Shown here in pieces: positions 26,003-34,242 of a stretch of DNA of 64,000 nt. Below the pieces are notes generated by a model that saw only the letters and a program-made list of their open reading frames with translations, had not been told where the DNA came from and made no database searches. The stretch comes from Halospina denitrificans (GTDB lineage: Bacteria; Pseudomonadota; Gammaproteobacteria; Pseudomonadales; Oleiphilaceae): positions 638,864-702,863 of the forward strand of contig NZ_SOAX01000001.1 of the NCBI RefSeq assembly GCF_004364635.1, given 5' to 3'. Each line of letters starts with the position of its first letter. The stretch's first letter is position 1. The translations under genes and the position numbers were made by a program.

Positions 26003-26549
26003 GCTGCTGCTGGGCTTCGCTGTAGGACAGCGACTGGATGCCGGAACCCACCATGGAAGCCCTCAGCGAGTGCGCCAGGGCGAAGGCGTAGACGCGCTGG
26101 TAAAAGGGCATCTGGCCCTGGTAACGGGGGAGGGCCTCCTCAACGGTGTCAGTCTCCTCCATGGCCGTTTCGAACGCCTGCCAGCGCTGCTCGAGGAAGG
26201 CCATGAGCTGGGAATCATTCGAGGCCTCTTCGCAGAGCTCCAGTGACCAGGTCATATCCTCATGGAGTTCACACTCGCCGATGTAGCGGCCGTAGACTTC
26301 TTCGCGCCATTCATCCGGGCGGATGGGCGAGAGCCAGAAACGGCCCTTTTTCTGGTAAAGCCAGTAACTGCTGCCGCGGACGGGCTTGAACTTGAAATCG
26401 CTTTCCAGCACGAAGAGCGAGGTGAACAACTCCAGTGAAATCTGCTGAATCTGCTTGGGCTGGGCCATGACGGCCGGTGCGCGGCTTTCTTCCAGAAGTG
26501 CCAGCACCGGGCGAAGGCCCTTGCCCTGTGGGTTCGGATTCTCTGGCAT
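25983..26549 (-). CDS. Conserved hypothetical protein
   Basis: 188 residues, soluble, acidic. It starts MPENPNPQGKGLRPVLALLE; the middle has YWLYQKKGRFWLSPIRPDEW and FIGECELHEDMTWSLEL-like text. Similar pseudomonad-type hypothetical proteins come to mind, but no function is known. No metal or nucleotide motif is visible. Tail-to-tail overlap with the MFS gene. Confidence 0.75.
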   Translation of the reverse strand: MPENPNPQGKGLRPVLALLEESRAPAVMAQPKQIQQISLELFTSLFVLESDFKFKPVRGSSYWLYQKKGRFWLSPIRPDEWREEVYGRYIGECELHEDMTWSLELCEEASNDSQLMAFLEQRWQAFETAMEETDTVEEALPRYQGQMPFYQRVYAFALAHSLRASMVGSGIQSLSYSEAQQQLTDQTS

Positions 26550-26583
26550 AGGTCGGTTCTGTCTGAAATTTGGAGGCCAATCC

Positions 26584-26605
26584 TAACACGATCCCGGTCG
26601 TGTTA
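26584..26605. repeat. 8-bp inverted repeat between the YfaZ-like and hypothetical genes
   Basis: TAACACGA and TCGTGTTA separated by TCCCGG. It lies after the YfaZ-like stop and before the hypothetical gene, both on the minus strand. No T-run follows; it could be a weak attenuator or an operator. Confidence 0.4.
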
Positions 26606-26632
26606 CAGCTGGCAAGGCCCCGGGGCAGGGGT

Positions 26633-27406
26633 TCAGAAGCTCAGCCGCAAGCCCAGCAGGGCTTCCTCATACTGCTCCGTGTTAAGCGTGGAATCATTCG
26701 TACGACCGTTGCGCCAGTTCAGACCAATGGTTACCCGGCGATGGAGGCGGTAGCGGATGTCCGCGTGCCACTCGTACTCAAGGGCCACGTCGGCGTCGCG
26801 GTCGTTGCTGAGGTATCCCGGCATGAGGTCCGCGCCCGCAGACAACCTGAGGCCGGTGGCGGCGATGTAGGCAAGGTCCAGTGTTGCGCCAAGCCCGGCC
26901 CGGTCAATGAGAAGATCCGACTCATTGCGGTAACCATAGAGCCCGAAACCGAAGCCCTCACCGGTCTCGCGGTCGTGACCTTCGGAGTAGAGGCCCAACC
27001 GGGTCGAACGGTACTGATTGTTGGGAAGTGGAGCGATGTCTGCCGCGCCCGAGCGTACGCTGGCCCGCGACCCTGTCCTGAAATGGCCGAGGTACACATA
27101 TCCCATGCCGTGATCAAGGGTGCCGCCAAGACCCAGCCTGACGTCATGGGTGCGATCCCCATCCGAGTACGCCTGGACAATGAGGTCGCCCTCAACATCA
27201 GTGGCGCTGTCGGCGTTTTGCGCCCATACTGGCATAGCGATGACGAGCATGGCCGTGAGCAGTTCTGTGAAGCGAAGCGCACTTCCTGTTGCTCGGTTTT
27301 GACGCCTTACCTTTTCCTTGCTACCTCTTTCTGAGTAGCAATATACGCCTTGGGAGCAAGGGGCAGCATTAGAGCCTGATGCTAGGATGTAAATCAAAGA
27401 AAGCAT
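26633..27406 (-). CDS. YfaZ-like outer-membrane protein (start uncertain)
   Basis: Up to 257 residues. The mature part from about residue 63 (QNADSATDVEGDLIVQAYSD) is a beta-barrel with strands such as HDVRLGLGGTLDHGMGYVYL and ends EEALLGLRLSF with terminal Phe, as in YfaZ-family proteins. The export signal appears to be ALRFTELLTAMLVIAMPVWA (about 43-62). The first 40 residues are unlike a signal peptide and may be untranslated, but no good internal ATG, GTG or TTG with a ribosome site was found upstream of that segment. A rare start codon or a sequence error is possible. Confidence 0.7.
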   Translation of the reverse strand: MLSLIYILASGSNAAPCSQGVYCYSERGSKEKVRRQNRATGSALRFTELLTAMLVIAMPVWAQNADSATDVEGDLIVQAYSDGDRTHDVRLGLGGTLDHGMGYVYLGHFRTGSRASVRSGAADIAPLPNNQYRSTRLGLYSEGHDRETGEGFGFGLYGYRNESDLLIDRAGLGATLDLAYIAATGLRLSAGADLMPGYLSNDRDADVALEYEWHADIRYRLHRRVTIGLNWRNGRTNDSTLNTEQYEEALLGLRLSF

Positions 27407-27429
27407 TTGATTACCGGGAAACGACGGTT

Positions 27430-28167
27430 ATGAATCAGAGTATCGCCCTGGAACTGGAACCATCCCACGAAGTTGCCAAGGGTCTGAACCAGGGATCCGG
27501 GCTGCTTATGCTGCGCCAGCATCCGCTGTTCCAGACCCTGAGTCAAACAGACTTCGAATGCGTGGCCCGGGAAGTGCGACGCCGCGAATTGGGCCGTGGC
27601 GAAGTGCTCTATGAACAGGATTCCAGCGCCCACTATTTTTACTTTGTGGTCTCGGGGCGAGCCCGCCTTTACCGGCTGGATTCCACGGGCCATGAACGGA
27701 CGCTGGACAGCCATGGCGCGGGCGAATGTTTTGCCGACGTCATGATTTACGCGGATCCGGCCCGTTATGCCTGCTACGCGGAACCGCTCAGGCGTTCCCA
27801 GTTCCTGGCGATTCCAACCGATGTCTATCGTGAGGTGATCGCGCGGGATCCCGCGTACACGGAAATCCTCCTGCGTCAGTACGCCCAGCGCATGTACAAG
27901 CGCTTCCATGATCTGGAAGTCATGACGGTGCGCAGCGGCACGGAGCGCGTGGTCCGCTACCTGCTGGACTTCATGCCGGAAGATCAGCGCTACGATATTG
28001 AGATTGAGTTGCCGCTGCCGCAATGCCAGATTGCGACCCGGCTGTCCATGCAGCCCGAGACGCTCTCGCGGTTGTTGCGGGATCTGGCGGCCCAGGGCCT
28101 GCTCAGCCTCGAGCGGGGGCGGCTGCACGTGAGTGATCGCCAGCTGCTCGAGGCCATGTGCCGGTAA
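27430..28167 (+). CDS. dnr: DNR-type Crp/Fnr-family transcription regulator
   Basis: 245 residues from the ATG at 27430; the open frame extends upstream without support. Cyclic-nucleotide-binding-like domain about 25-145 and a winged HTH at the C-terminus, with recognition helix MQPETLSRLLRDLAAQG. The E-x-x-S-R residues there are those that read TTGAT boxes in FNR and DNR. It lacks the FNR N-terminal cysteines for a [4Fe-4S] cluster, as expected for the NO-sensing DNR/NNR class. The norC box at 21411 is a likely target. Confidence 0.88.
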   Translation: MNQSIALELEPSHEVAKGLNQGSGLLMLRQHPLFQTLSQTDFECVAREVRRRELGRGEVLYEQDSSAHYFYFVVSGRARLYRLDSTGHERTLDSHGAGECFADVMIYADPARYACYAEPLRRSQFLAIPTDVYREVIARDPAYTEILLRQYAQRMYKRFHDLEVMTVRSGTERVVRYLLDFMPEDQRYDIEIELPLPQCQIATRLSMQPETLSRLLRDLAAQGLLSLERGRLHVSDRQLLEAMCR

Positions 28168-28176
28168 AAAGTGGCG

Positions 28177-28536
28177 TCAGGCAGCGCCGATCTGGGTAAT
28201 CAGGTCATCGCAGCTGCAGTCGATGATGCTGACGCTGTTAAAGCCCATATGCTCCAGGGAAGCAGCGGCCAGGGCGGCCCTGCCACCAGTGGCACAGTGC
28301 AGGTATATGGGCTGATCCGGGTCCATTGTATAGTCGGTAATCTTCATCTCCAGAACGCCACGGGGAATATTGATGGTTCCCCGGGGGCGCTTGTCAGCCA
28401 CCTCGCCGGGTTCGCGCACATCAATTACCAGCGCGTCGCTGTTGCCCTCAAGTGCCTCGCTGGCCGCCTGCGGGGTCAGGCAGTGCAGGGACTGCTTGGT
28501 TTCGGCTACGATTTCCTGAAGCGTCTTAAGGCTCAT
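28177..28536 (-). CDS. Rhodanese-like sulfurtransferase
   Basis: 119 residues from the ATG at 28534-28536, with GGAG upstream. DVREPGEV and active-site loop LHCATGGRAA with catalytic Cys81 show a single active rhodanese domain. It would carry persulfide sulfur. Its start lies inside the end of the DUF3365 gene (11-bp overlap), so the two are co-translated. Two further cysteines near the end (DCSCDD) are unusual. The nearby BigR-like regulator suggests a role in sulfide or persulfide handling. Confidence 0.88.
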   Translation of the reverse strand: MSLKTLQEIVAETKQSLHCLTPQAASEALEGNSDALVIDVREPGEVADKRPRGTINIPRGVLEMKITDYTMDPDQPIYLHCATGGRAALAAASLEHMGFNSVSIIDCSCDDLITQIGAA

Positions 28537-29143
28537 TGTAGGGGTGCTCCATATTCTGTATGACTGAAAAGGCGCCGCGCAGATCGCCCGCCTGGTATCC
28601 CACTGCATGGTCCCGGGGATATTCCTTTTCAAGTTGTTCACGGATTGCCGCGGGCTGCTGGTCTTCAGGGCCATGGCAGCCAAGGCATTGTGCCTTGACC
28701 TCGATGGCCCGCATGTAGCGGAAGTAACGGGTGTCACCTGCTTTTTCCACACCGGAGTATTCGAGGTCCTGCATATCAGCCCCTTCATCCAGCTGACGCT
28801 GGAAACGGGCCAATATTTCGGACTCGCGCCCGTCCGGCATGCCGAGCAGCGGATTGCGCACCCGCGTGCCCACCCGGCTGATCTTCCACCCGGTTTCCCG
28901 GGACAGGCGTGACTTGATTGCCGGCGCCTGGTCCCGGCAGACCCGGATGGCTGCTTTCGGGCCACCTTCCTTCATGGCGGCCTTGAGTTCCGAGGACAGC
29001 TCGTTGAAAAGCGTTTCAGTTACTTCCCTGGCGCCGGCTCGGCGCTGCTCCAGTGTGGCCTCGTCCTCTCCGCTGGCGCCTGCGTACGAGGCTGCGGGCA
29101 GAACAAGCATGGCGCTCATCAGGTATGCTGGAATGCGGCTCAT
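28526..29143 (-). CDS. DUF3365 (Tll0287-like) c-type heme protein
   Basis: 205 residues with a signal peptide (cleavage near YAG-AS) and one heme c motif CLGCH (about residues 156-160). AAIRVCRDQAPAI and the regions around it match the DUF3365/Tll0287-like sensor fold. Such proteins are periplasmic heme sensors or electron carriers. First gene of a two-gene unit with rhodanese; an operator-like site shared with the BigR-type promoter lies 26 bp upstream. Confidence 0.85.
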   Translation of the reverse strand: MSRIPAYLMSAMLVLPAASYAGASGEDEATLEQRRAGAREVTETLFNELSSELKAAMKEGGPKAAIRVCRDQAPAIKSRLSRETGWKISRVGTRVRNPLLGMPDGRESEILARFQRQLDEGADMQDLEYSGVEKAGDTRYFRYMRAIEVKAQCLGCHGPEDQQPAAIREQLEKEYPRDHAVGYQAGDLRGAFSVIQNMEHPYNEP

Positions 29144-29168
29144 GGGGCCACCTCGTTTAATGGTTTGT

Positions 29169-29186
29169 ACTTTAGAATAATCTAAA
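29169..29186. promoter_or_regulatory. Operator-like palindrome upstream of the DUF3365 gene
   Basis: TTTAGA-ATAA-TCTAAA at 29171-29186, with ACTTTAGAATA at 29169-29179. The reverse complement TATTCTAAAGT is found identically at 30326-30336, in the promoter between the BigR-like and DUF2892 genes. An eleven-base match in two nearby promoters suggests a common regulator. Confidence 0.6.
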
Positions 29187-29213
29187 ATAAAAGAGGAACC
29201 GAATCAATCAAAA

Positions 29214-29233
29214 AGCGCCTCCGAAGAGGCGCT
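29214..29233 (-). terminator. Rho-independent terminator of the 29264-29803 gene
   Basis: An 8-bp GC-rich stem AGCGCCTC/GAGGCGCT with a 4-nt loop, followed on the minus strand by TTTTTGATTG. It lies 30 bp after the stop of the membrane protein gene. Confidence 0.85.
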
Positions 29234-29263
29234 CAGGAAAAATCCGCAGCAGGGGGCAGTGGC

Positions 29264-29803
29264 TCAGAGTATGTGCACCTTACCGTCTTCTTCAACCAGC
29301 GGATTGTTGAACGCCGAGTCTTCGCTCTGGAGTTGGGCGTCCGGGTGGTTGCTTGCCATCAGCTCCTTCATGCGTTGTTCATCCTTTTTGCGCACATCCA
29401 CCATTACCAGGTGCTGGCCGTTTTCGATGGCGTCATGGAAGCGGCGTATCCGATAGTTCTCCACGCCAATGCCTCCGAAGCCCGCCAGCCAGGCGCCGGC
29501 TGCGGTCATGAACAGGAAAAGTGCAACCCAGGCCACCGCTGGCAATACCAGTGCCCCGGTAAGCTTGGCCGTCACGATGAACGCCATCGCGAAGAGGGCG
29601 CCGGCGATGGCGCCGCGTTCCGTATAGCGCGCCAGATCCGTGCGGTCGAAAATGCTGGCACTGTGCAGCTTGCGTGTGAAAAGTCCCGCTTCATCCCTGC
29701 TCAGAACGTGGAACCGCCAGTCGGTGATTCCTTCATTGTGCAGATCTTCCGAAATGGACTCGACGCTGTCCATCTGGTCCACCAGGTAGAAAAGGCGTTT
29801 CAT
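29264..29803 (-). CDS. Membrane protein, general-stress (GsiB/YtmB-like) hypothetical
   Basis: 179 residues. A soluble N-terminus (MKRLFYLVDQMDSVESISED) resembles a small ferredoxin-like domain that modulates permeases. Two membrane spans follow (about 67-86 and 89-112) around glycine-rich text, then a charged tail. Not assignable to a named family with certainty. Its own promoter lies in 29804-29934, which has a small GCGGGTTAGCCCGC hairpin (29830-29843) and no gene. Confidence 0.75.
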   Translation of the reverse strand: MKRLFYLVDQMDSVESISEDLHNEGITDWRFHVLSRDEAGLFTRKLHSASIFDRTDLARYTERGAIAGALFAMAFIVTAKLTGALVLPAVAWVALFLFMTAAGAWLAGFGGIGVENYRIRRFHDAIENGQHLVMVDVRKKDEQRMKELMASNHPDAQLQSEDSAFNNPLVEEDGKVHIL

Positions 29804-29934
29804 AGGGCACCTCCTCGTGATTGCCTGTGCGGGTTAGCCCGCCTGTTGCCTTGACGCCCAACAGCACCGCGTCAAAGTTTCGGAGTCTGTACAAAAAATG
29901 TACGCCCTGCGCGGGGACTCTGCAAGCGCGATGA

Positions 29935-30282
29935 TCAATCCTCGGATTGGGGAGTGCAGTAGAGTTCGTAGAGGCGGGACATGAGGTCGACGATTCTGGG
30001 ATCACTGATGCGGTAGTGCACCGTCTGCCCTTCCTTGCGCGACGTGACAAGATTCTCCGCCCTGAGCCTGCCCAGATGCTGGGAGAGGGCGGACTGGCTG
30101 AGCGGGACCTGGTCGTTGATCGCGCTTACCGTCATCTCGCCTTCAATCAGTGAGCACAGGATCATCAGGCGATTCGGGTTGGCGATGGATTTCAGGACCT
30201 CAGCGGCTTCCTCCGCATGGCCGGCCATCTCCTCCGACGTGAACATGGTTAAGGCGCTTTGCTGAACCCCTTGGGATGACAT
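29935..30282 (-). CDS. ArsR-family thiol-switch repressor, BigR/SqrR-like
   Basis: 115 residues, winged HTH with LSQSALSQHLGRLRAENLV as the recognition helix region. Cys43 (MILCSLIEG) and Cys109 (ELYCTPQ) are 66 residues apart, the same spacing as the persulfide-sensing pair of SqrR/BigR as I recall it (41 and 107). Such repressors release DNA when the cysteines form a polysulfide bridge. It is divergent from a DUF2892 gene, a typical BigR/YgaP partner. Confidence 0.88.
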   Translation of the reverse strand: MSSQGVQQSALTMFTSEEMAGHAEEAAEVLKSIANPNRLMILCSLIEGEMTVSAINDQVPLSQSALSQHLGRLRAENLVTSRKEGQTVHYRISDPRIVDLMSRLYELYCTPQSED

Positions 30283-30324
30283 TTTTCGTTTCCTCGATCG
30301 GTTTTGTTCGGCTACTATATTAGT

Positions 30325-30345
30325 ATATTCTAAAGTTCTGAATAT
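30325..30345. promoter_or_regulatory. Probable BigR-like operator in the divergent promoter
   Basis: Inverted repeat ATATTC-N9-GAATAT, A/T-rich, midway between the repressor start (30282) and the DUF2892 start (30363). It holds TATTCTAAAGT, shared with 29169-29179. Placement fits autoregulation and control of DUF2892. Confidence 0.65.
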
Positions 30346-30362
30346 TAAAGGAGGAGCCTACC

Positions 30363-30554
30363 ATGACTGTAAATGATGCACTGAGGCTGATCGCGGGGTT
30401 TTTTGTACTGCTTTCGATACTGCTTGCTTACTTTTTTCACCCGGCATGGCTGTTGTTCACGGGCTTCGTCGCCCTGAACCTGATGCAGTCCGCCTTTACC
30501 CGGTGGTGTCCGATGATGACGATCCTGCGTAAAGCGGGTTTGAAGGACGGCTAA
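30363..30554 (+). CDS. DUF2892 (YgaP-type) small membrane protein
   Basis: 63 residues, AGGAGG ribosome site. Two membrane spans and the family motif FTRWCPMMTILRKAG with a conserved Cys. DUF2892 proteins are often fused to or next to rhodanese, and are linked to handling of sulfur species at the membrane. Divergent from the BigR-like repressor. Confidence 0.85.
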   Translation: MTVNDALRLIAGFFVLLSILLAYFFHPAWLLFTGFVALNLMQSAFTRWCPMMTILRKAGLKDG

Positions 30555-30645
30555 CGCGGAGCACGGGCAAGCCCGAAACAGATCACGGAAATAGATCGTT
30601 GGATCCTTTATCCTTTGCGCATCGAGTCAGGCAGAGGATAAGGAT

Positions 30646-31440
30646 GTGTTGAGGGATTATCTGATCAGATTGGGCGTTGCCGATGCGCTGGACAAGTTCG
30701 GGGCGAAGTACTTCCAGGCAGAGTTCCTCAACGAGGATCGGCTCCCCACCTCGGAGGACGGACCGGTTCTGCTGGTGATGAACCATACGGCCTTTTTCGG
30801 CCTGGAAGCGTATTTGCTGGGCAGTCGGCTCTTCAGCCGCGACCCGGACTTTGACTACCGGACCCTGGTCTGGAAAGGCTTTACGGAAGGCGCCGCCGGC
30901 CCCTGGTTCCGCGCCATGGGCTGCGAGACCATCTCCATCGAGCGGGGCTCAACGCTGCTTAAGCAGGGCAGGAATGTGCTGGTGCTGCCCGAGGGGGTTG
31001 GGGCAACGGACGTACGGAACCGCTTCAATACCTTCCGCACCGGTTACCTGCGGATCCTCAAGGAACAGCCGGTTCCCGTCATCCCCATCGGGTTCTCCGG
31101 CGTGGATGAAGCCATTCCCTGGTGGGTTTCCAGGAACCAGTTCCTGGCGCAGACCTTCATGAAGCCGGTTGATCCCTCCTTCGACTTCTTCCTGGTGCCC
31201 AAGATGCCGATTCCAAGGCCGACCAAAGTTGTGTTCAGCGTTGGCGAGCCGATCCATCTTTCGGCGGAAGAGCTGGGTACCGAAGAGGGCATCCAGGCAC
31301 AGAACGAGGCGATCAAGTCCGTGGTGACCAACCTGGCGGATGAAGCGGAAGCCCACCGCCAGGCCAGCATCGAGGGCTCCACCGTCAATCGCTGGTGGCA
31401 TAAGCTGGCGGCGGGGCGGATCCAGGAACTGCCGTTCTAG
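30646..31440 (+). CDS. PlsC-like acyltransferase
   Basis: 264 residues. MNHTAFFGLEAYLLG stands where acyltransferases carry NH-x4-D, with Leu or Glu instead of the Asp. LPEGVGATDVRNRFNTFRTG is the second family block and VPVIPIGFSG the last. Likely a 1-acylglycerol-phosphate acyltransferase relative, but the altered first motif leaves activity uncertain. Start uncertain: GTG at 30646 sits very close to AAGGA; TTG at 30649 is an alternative. The 3' end overlaps the convergent methyltransferase gene by 4 bp. Confidence 0.75.
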   Translation: MLRDYLIRLGVADALDKFGAKYFQAEFLNEDRLPTSEDGPVLLVMNHTAFFGLEAYLLGSRLFSRDPDFDYRTLVWKGFTEGAAGPWFRAMGCETISIERGSTLLKQGRNVLVLPEGVGATDVRNRFNTFRTGYLRILKEQPVPVIPIGFSGVDEAIPWWVSRNQFLAQTFMKPVDPSFDFFLVPKMPIPRPTKVVFSVGEPIHLSAEELGTEEGIQAQNEAIKSVVTNLADEAEAHRQASIEGSTVNRWWHKLAAGRIQELPF

Positions 31441-32348
31441 GACGCCAGACTGTATCCAGCTGCGGCCAACCGCTCGGCAAGCGCCTTGATGTGGGCCGGG
31501 CCCACCTCGCAGCAGCCGCCGACGATGGTCGCGCCCTTCTCGACCCACTGGAGCACATGGTCCGCGTAGGCGTCGGGATCCAGGTCCTTGCGGGCCTCCA
31601 GAACGTCCACGGTGCCACCGGGCTCAAGGGCGGCCACTGAAGTGAAGGCATTGGCGTAGCCGCCAAAGGGCACGCCCAACTCCTTCAGCACATCCATGGC
31701 GGTGGTCAGCGCCTCGGGCACCGCACAGTTGACCAGTACCGCATTGGCGCCGGCATCCACGACCGCCTTGGCCGACTCGGCCAGGGACTCGCCGGAGCGC
31801 AGCTTCGTGCCGTCCGCATCATCCACCGTGAACGACGTCCATACCGGTAGTCCGCTTTCCACGGCTGCGATCGTCGCCGCATGCGCCTCGTGGGCGATGG
31901 ACATGGTCTCGCAGAGGAAAAGATCCACGCCGCCGGCCTTCTGGGCCTCCACCATCTGGCGATACTCCTTCAGGCAGGTCGCCTCGTCGTGCGCCACCTC
32001 CGGGCGATAGCTCGCCACCAGCGGGGGCAGGCAACCCGCGATCCGCGCACCCCTGCCGCTTTCCTTGCACGCCTGGCGCGCCGCCTTCAGAGCGGCGGTA
32101 TGCAGCGGCTCGAACCAGTCCGGCTGGCCGTCACGAGCCAGGCGCGTTGGCGTGGCGCTGTAGGTGTTGAGGGTGATCACGCGGGCGCCGGCATTGATGA
32201 AATCGCGATGCGCGTCGACCACCAGGTTCGGCTCATCGAGCATCACCTGGGCGGACCAGAGGGGCGAGGCCGGCTGGTCACTGCGCTTCTGCAGTTCCTG
32301 GCCCATGCCACCGTCGAGCAGTACGATTGGGTCTCTTTCTGTGGTCAT
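31437..32348 (-). CDS. Homocysteine S-methyltransferase family protein
   Basis: 303 residues, a TIM-barrel with DGGMGQEL at the N-terminus and zinc cysteines in VNCAVPEAL and GGCCEVGPAHI. The family (MmuM-like) methylates homocysteine using S-methylmethionine or SAM, and some members act on selenocysteine. No cobalamin domain. Nothing nearby settles the donor. Confidence 0.88.
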   Translation of the reverse strand: MTTERDPIVLLDGGMGQELQKRSDQPASPLWSAQVMLDEPNLVVDAHRDFINAGARVITLNTYSATPTRLARDGQPDWFEPLHTAALKAARQACKESGRGARIAGCLPPLVASYRPEVAHDEATCLKEYRQMVEAQKAGGVDLFLCETMSIAHEAHAATIAAVESGLPVWTSFTVDDADGTKLRSGESLAESAKAVVDAGANAVLVNCAVPEALTTAMDVLKELGVPFGGYANAFTSVAALEPGGTVDVLEARKDLDPDAYADHVLQWVEKGATIVGGCCEVGPAHIKALAERLAAAGYSLAS

Positions 32349-32496
32349 TGTGCGGTATCCTTGTTGTTGGTTTTAGGATGCTGTTTTTGCCACAGCTGAC
32401 CTTTTCGGACCCTATCGGTTTCTGATGACCGGCTCAAGGCCGGGCCGTCGAGCGCAGAGTCGGGTGTAGCCTGATATTTCCCGGAGAAGATGAGCG

Positions 32497-33201
32497 ATGA
32501 CCGCATTAAGTCTGGACCTGGACGAGACCCTGTGGCGGCTGGACGGCGTGATTGAGAAGGCCGAGTGGGCCACGCACGAGTACCTTCAGGCTAATCACCC
32601 CCTCCTGGCCAGTGCCTATCCTCCGGAGCGACTGCGCACACTGCGCTCGGAAATCGCCCAGGCCGACCCGGGCCTGCAACATGACGTGACCGCATTGCGC
32701 ATGCGCACCCTGGAGCAGGCCGCGCGCCAAGTGAATGCGCCGCTGCGCATTGCGGAAGAGGCCTTCGAGATCTTCATGGAGGCGCGCCACCGGGTGGAGT
32801 TCTACCCCGATGCCGTGCCACTGCTTGACCGGCTGCACGGGCGCCTCCCCCTGGTCGCGCTGACCAACGGCAATGCCGATGTTCACCGTATCGGGATGGG
32901 GCATTACTTCGTGGCGGCACACTCGGCCGTTGAAGTGGGGGCTGCGAAACCGGAACGCCCCATGTTCGAGGCCGCCGCCTTCAGCACGGGCGTGCCCATG
33001 GAGACCCTCATTCACGTGGGAGACGACCCCGTGACCGATGTTGCCGGCGCCGTCCGGCACGGCCTGCGCGCGGTCTGGCTCAACCGTTCCGGCGCGCCCT
33101 GGCCGTCAGACGTGCCACGGGTGGCCTACCATGAGATCCGGAGCCTGAATGAACTCCCGGGCCTGCTCAAGCACCTGCGTCCCGAGCTGGAGCTGTCATG
33201 A
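32497..33201 (+). CDS. HAD-family phosphatase, YigB-like
   Basis: 234 residues. HAD motif I SLDLDETLW, motif II LTNGNA, motif III Lys in GAAKPERPMF and motif IV HVGDDPVTDVAGA are all present. YigB-type enzymes dephosphorylate FMN precursors and related compounds. The end of this gene (LLKHLRPELELS) reappears as a 56-bp repeat at 36478, evidence of an insertion downstream. Confidence 0.88.
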   Translation: MTALSLDLDETLWRLDGVIEKAEWATHEYLQANHPLLASAYPPERLRTLRSEIAQADPGLQHDVTALRMRTLEQAARQVNAPLRIAEEAFEIFMEARHRVEFYPDAVPLLDRLHGRLPLVALTNGNADVHRIGMGHYFVAAHSAVEVGAAKPERPMFEAAAFSTGVPMETLIHVGDDPVTDVAGAVRHGLRAVWLNRSGAPWPSDVPRVAYHEIRSLNELPGLLKHLRPELELS

Positions 33202-33215
33202 GCAACACCAGCAAC
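33160..33215 (+). repeat. Direct repeat flanking an insertion, copy 1
   Basis: Identical at 53 of 56 positions to 36478-36533. It holds the last codons of the HAD gene (CTGGAGCTGTCATGAGCAAC) and a start ATGAGCAAC that then runs only 15 codons (MSNTSNAGARILSEQ) to a stop. The same start at copy 2 opens an intact CinA-like gene. Confidence 0.8.
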
Positions 33216-33255
33216 GCTGGCGCCCGCATACTCAGCGAACAATGAGGTAAAACGA

Positions 33256-33783
33256 ATGGCACGAATCCCCTACGCCGAAAAAGGCCTGGAAGCGGAAGGC
33301 GCGACACCGGTCTATCAGCAGATGGAACAGGGTATGGGCCTGGTTCCGAACGTGGTTAAGCTGCTTGGCCATTCCGGCCCCGCTACCCAGGGCATCGGCA
33401 CATTGCTGGACATCTATTTCGGGCAGCTTTCCATCAGCAACCGGCTGCGCGAGATCGCCTACCTGACGGTGGCGCGCCTCAACGGCTGTGATTACTGCCA
33501 GGGGCATCACGTACCGGCCGGCAAGCAGGCTGGGCTGCTTGATATGCAGATTGATGAGCTGGACGAGGACGGTTTTGACAGTGGCGAGTTCTCGGAGCCC
33601 GAGCGCGCCGTCATCCGCTTCGCGTACGAGAGCACCCGGGACGTGAAAGCGTCCGATGAGGCGATGGCGGACCTGAAAGCGCACTTTTCCAATCAGGCGA
33701 TTGCGGAAATCACCTTTGTGGTGGCTTCCGGTAACTTTATTCAGCGTGTTGGGAAGAACCTTGGCGTTGAGTTGGAAGGCTGA
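33256..33783 (+). CDS. AhpD/carboxymuconolactone decarboxylase-like peroxidase protein
   Basis: 175 residues. The CxxC-x2-H motif GCDYCQGHH (about 76-84) is the redox site of the AhpD superfamily, preceded by LREIAYLTVARLN. Alkylhydroperoxidase-like activity is the usual inference. First gene of the segment bracketed by the 56-bp repeats. Confidence 0.85.
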   Translation: MARIPYAEKGLEAEGATPVYQQMEQGMGLVPNVVKLLGHSGPATQGIGTLLDIYFGQLSISNRLREIAYLTVARLNGCDYCQGHHVPAGKQAGLLDMQIDELDEDGFDSGEFSEPERAVIRFAYESTRDVKASDEAMADLKAHFSNQAIAEITFVVASGNFIQRVGKNLGVELEG

Positions 33784-33816
33784 GGCGCCACGCGGAATCA
33801 TGGTAAGGAGGGCATT

Positions 33817-34209
33817 GTGACTGACCGAAAAATCAGCGAGGAAGAAGCTCGGGAAGAGCTTGAGACCAAGTCGCAGAAGGTGGACTCGGACGACGTTCAG
33901 AAAGTGCTCAGCCGCAAAGAAGACATCGAGGCCAAGTTCGAGAAGAGTGGTTATCTGAATCGGTTCATCAATGAGCTGAAGTTGATGTTCTCCATGGTCC
34001 AGGATTACTGGAACGGCGATTACCGGGAAGTGCCCTGGATGACCATCGCAGCGGTTGTTGCTGCGCTGCTTTACGTGCTGAGTCCGGTTGACCTGATTCC
34101 GGATTTTATTCCCGGTATCGGCATGATTGACGATGCTGCCGTTGTTGTCGCTTGTCTGAACCTGATCCAGTCGGACTTTGAAGCCTATAAGGCCTGGAAA
34201 GGGAAGTAA
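33817..34209 (+). CDS. YkvA/DUF1232 membrane protein
   Basis: 130 residues, GTG start at 33817 with AAGGAGG six bases upstream. The DUF1232 core YVLSPVDLIPDFIPGIGMID sits in a C-terminal hydrophobic hairpin (about 85-125). The N-terminus is charged and helical. Family function unknown. Confidence 0.82.
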   Translation: MTDRKISEEEAREELETKSQKVDSDDVQKVLSRKEDIEAKFEKSGYLNRFINELKLMFSMVQDYWNGDYREVPWMTIAAVVAALLYVLSPVDLIPDFIPGIGMIDDAAVVVACLNLIQSDFEAYKAWKGK

Positions 34210-34242
34210 GTCCCTGAAATAAATGATCCAAGCTAGAGCTCA

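Noticed and set aside
27392-27412. AATCAAA-N7-TTTGATT before the dnr gene as an FNR/DNR box
   Set aside because: The half-sites face the wrong way (ATCAA...TTGAT) and the spacing is not four; kept only as a palindrome of unknown meaning.
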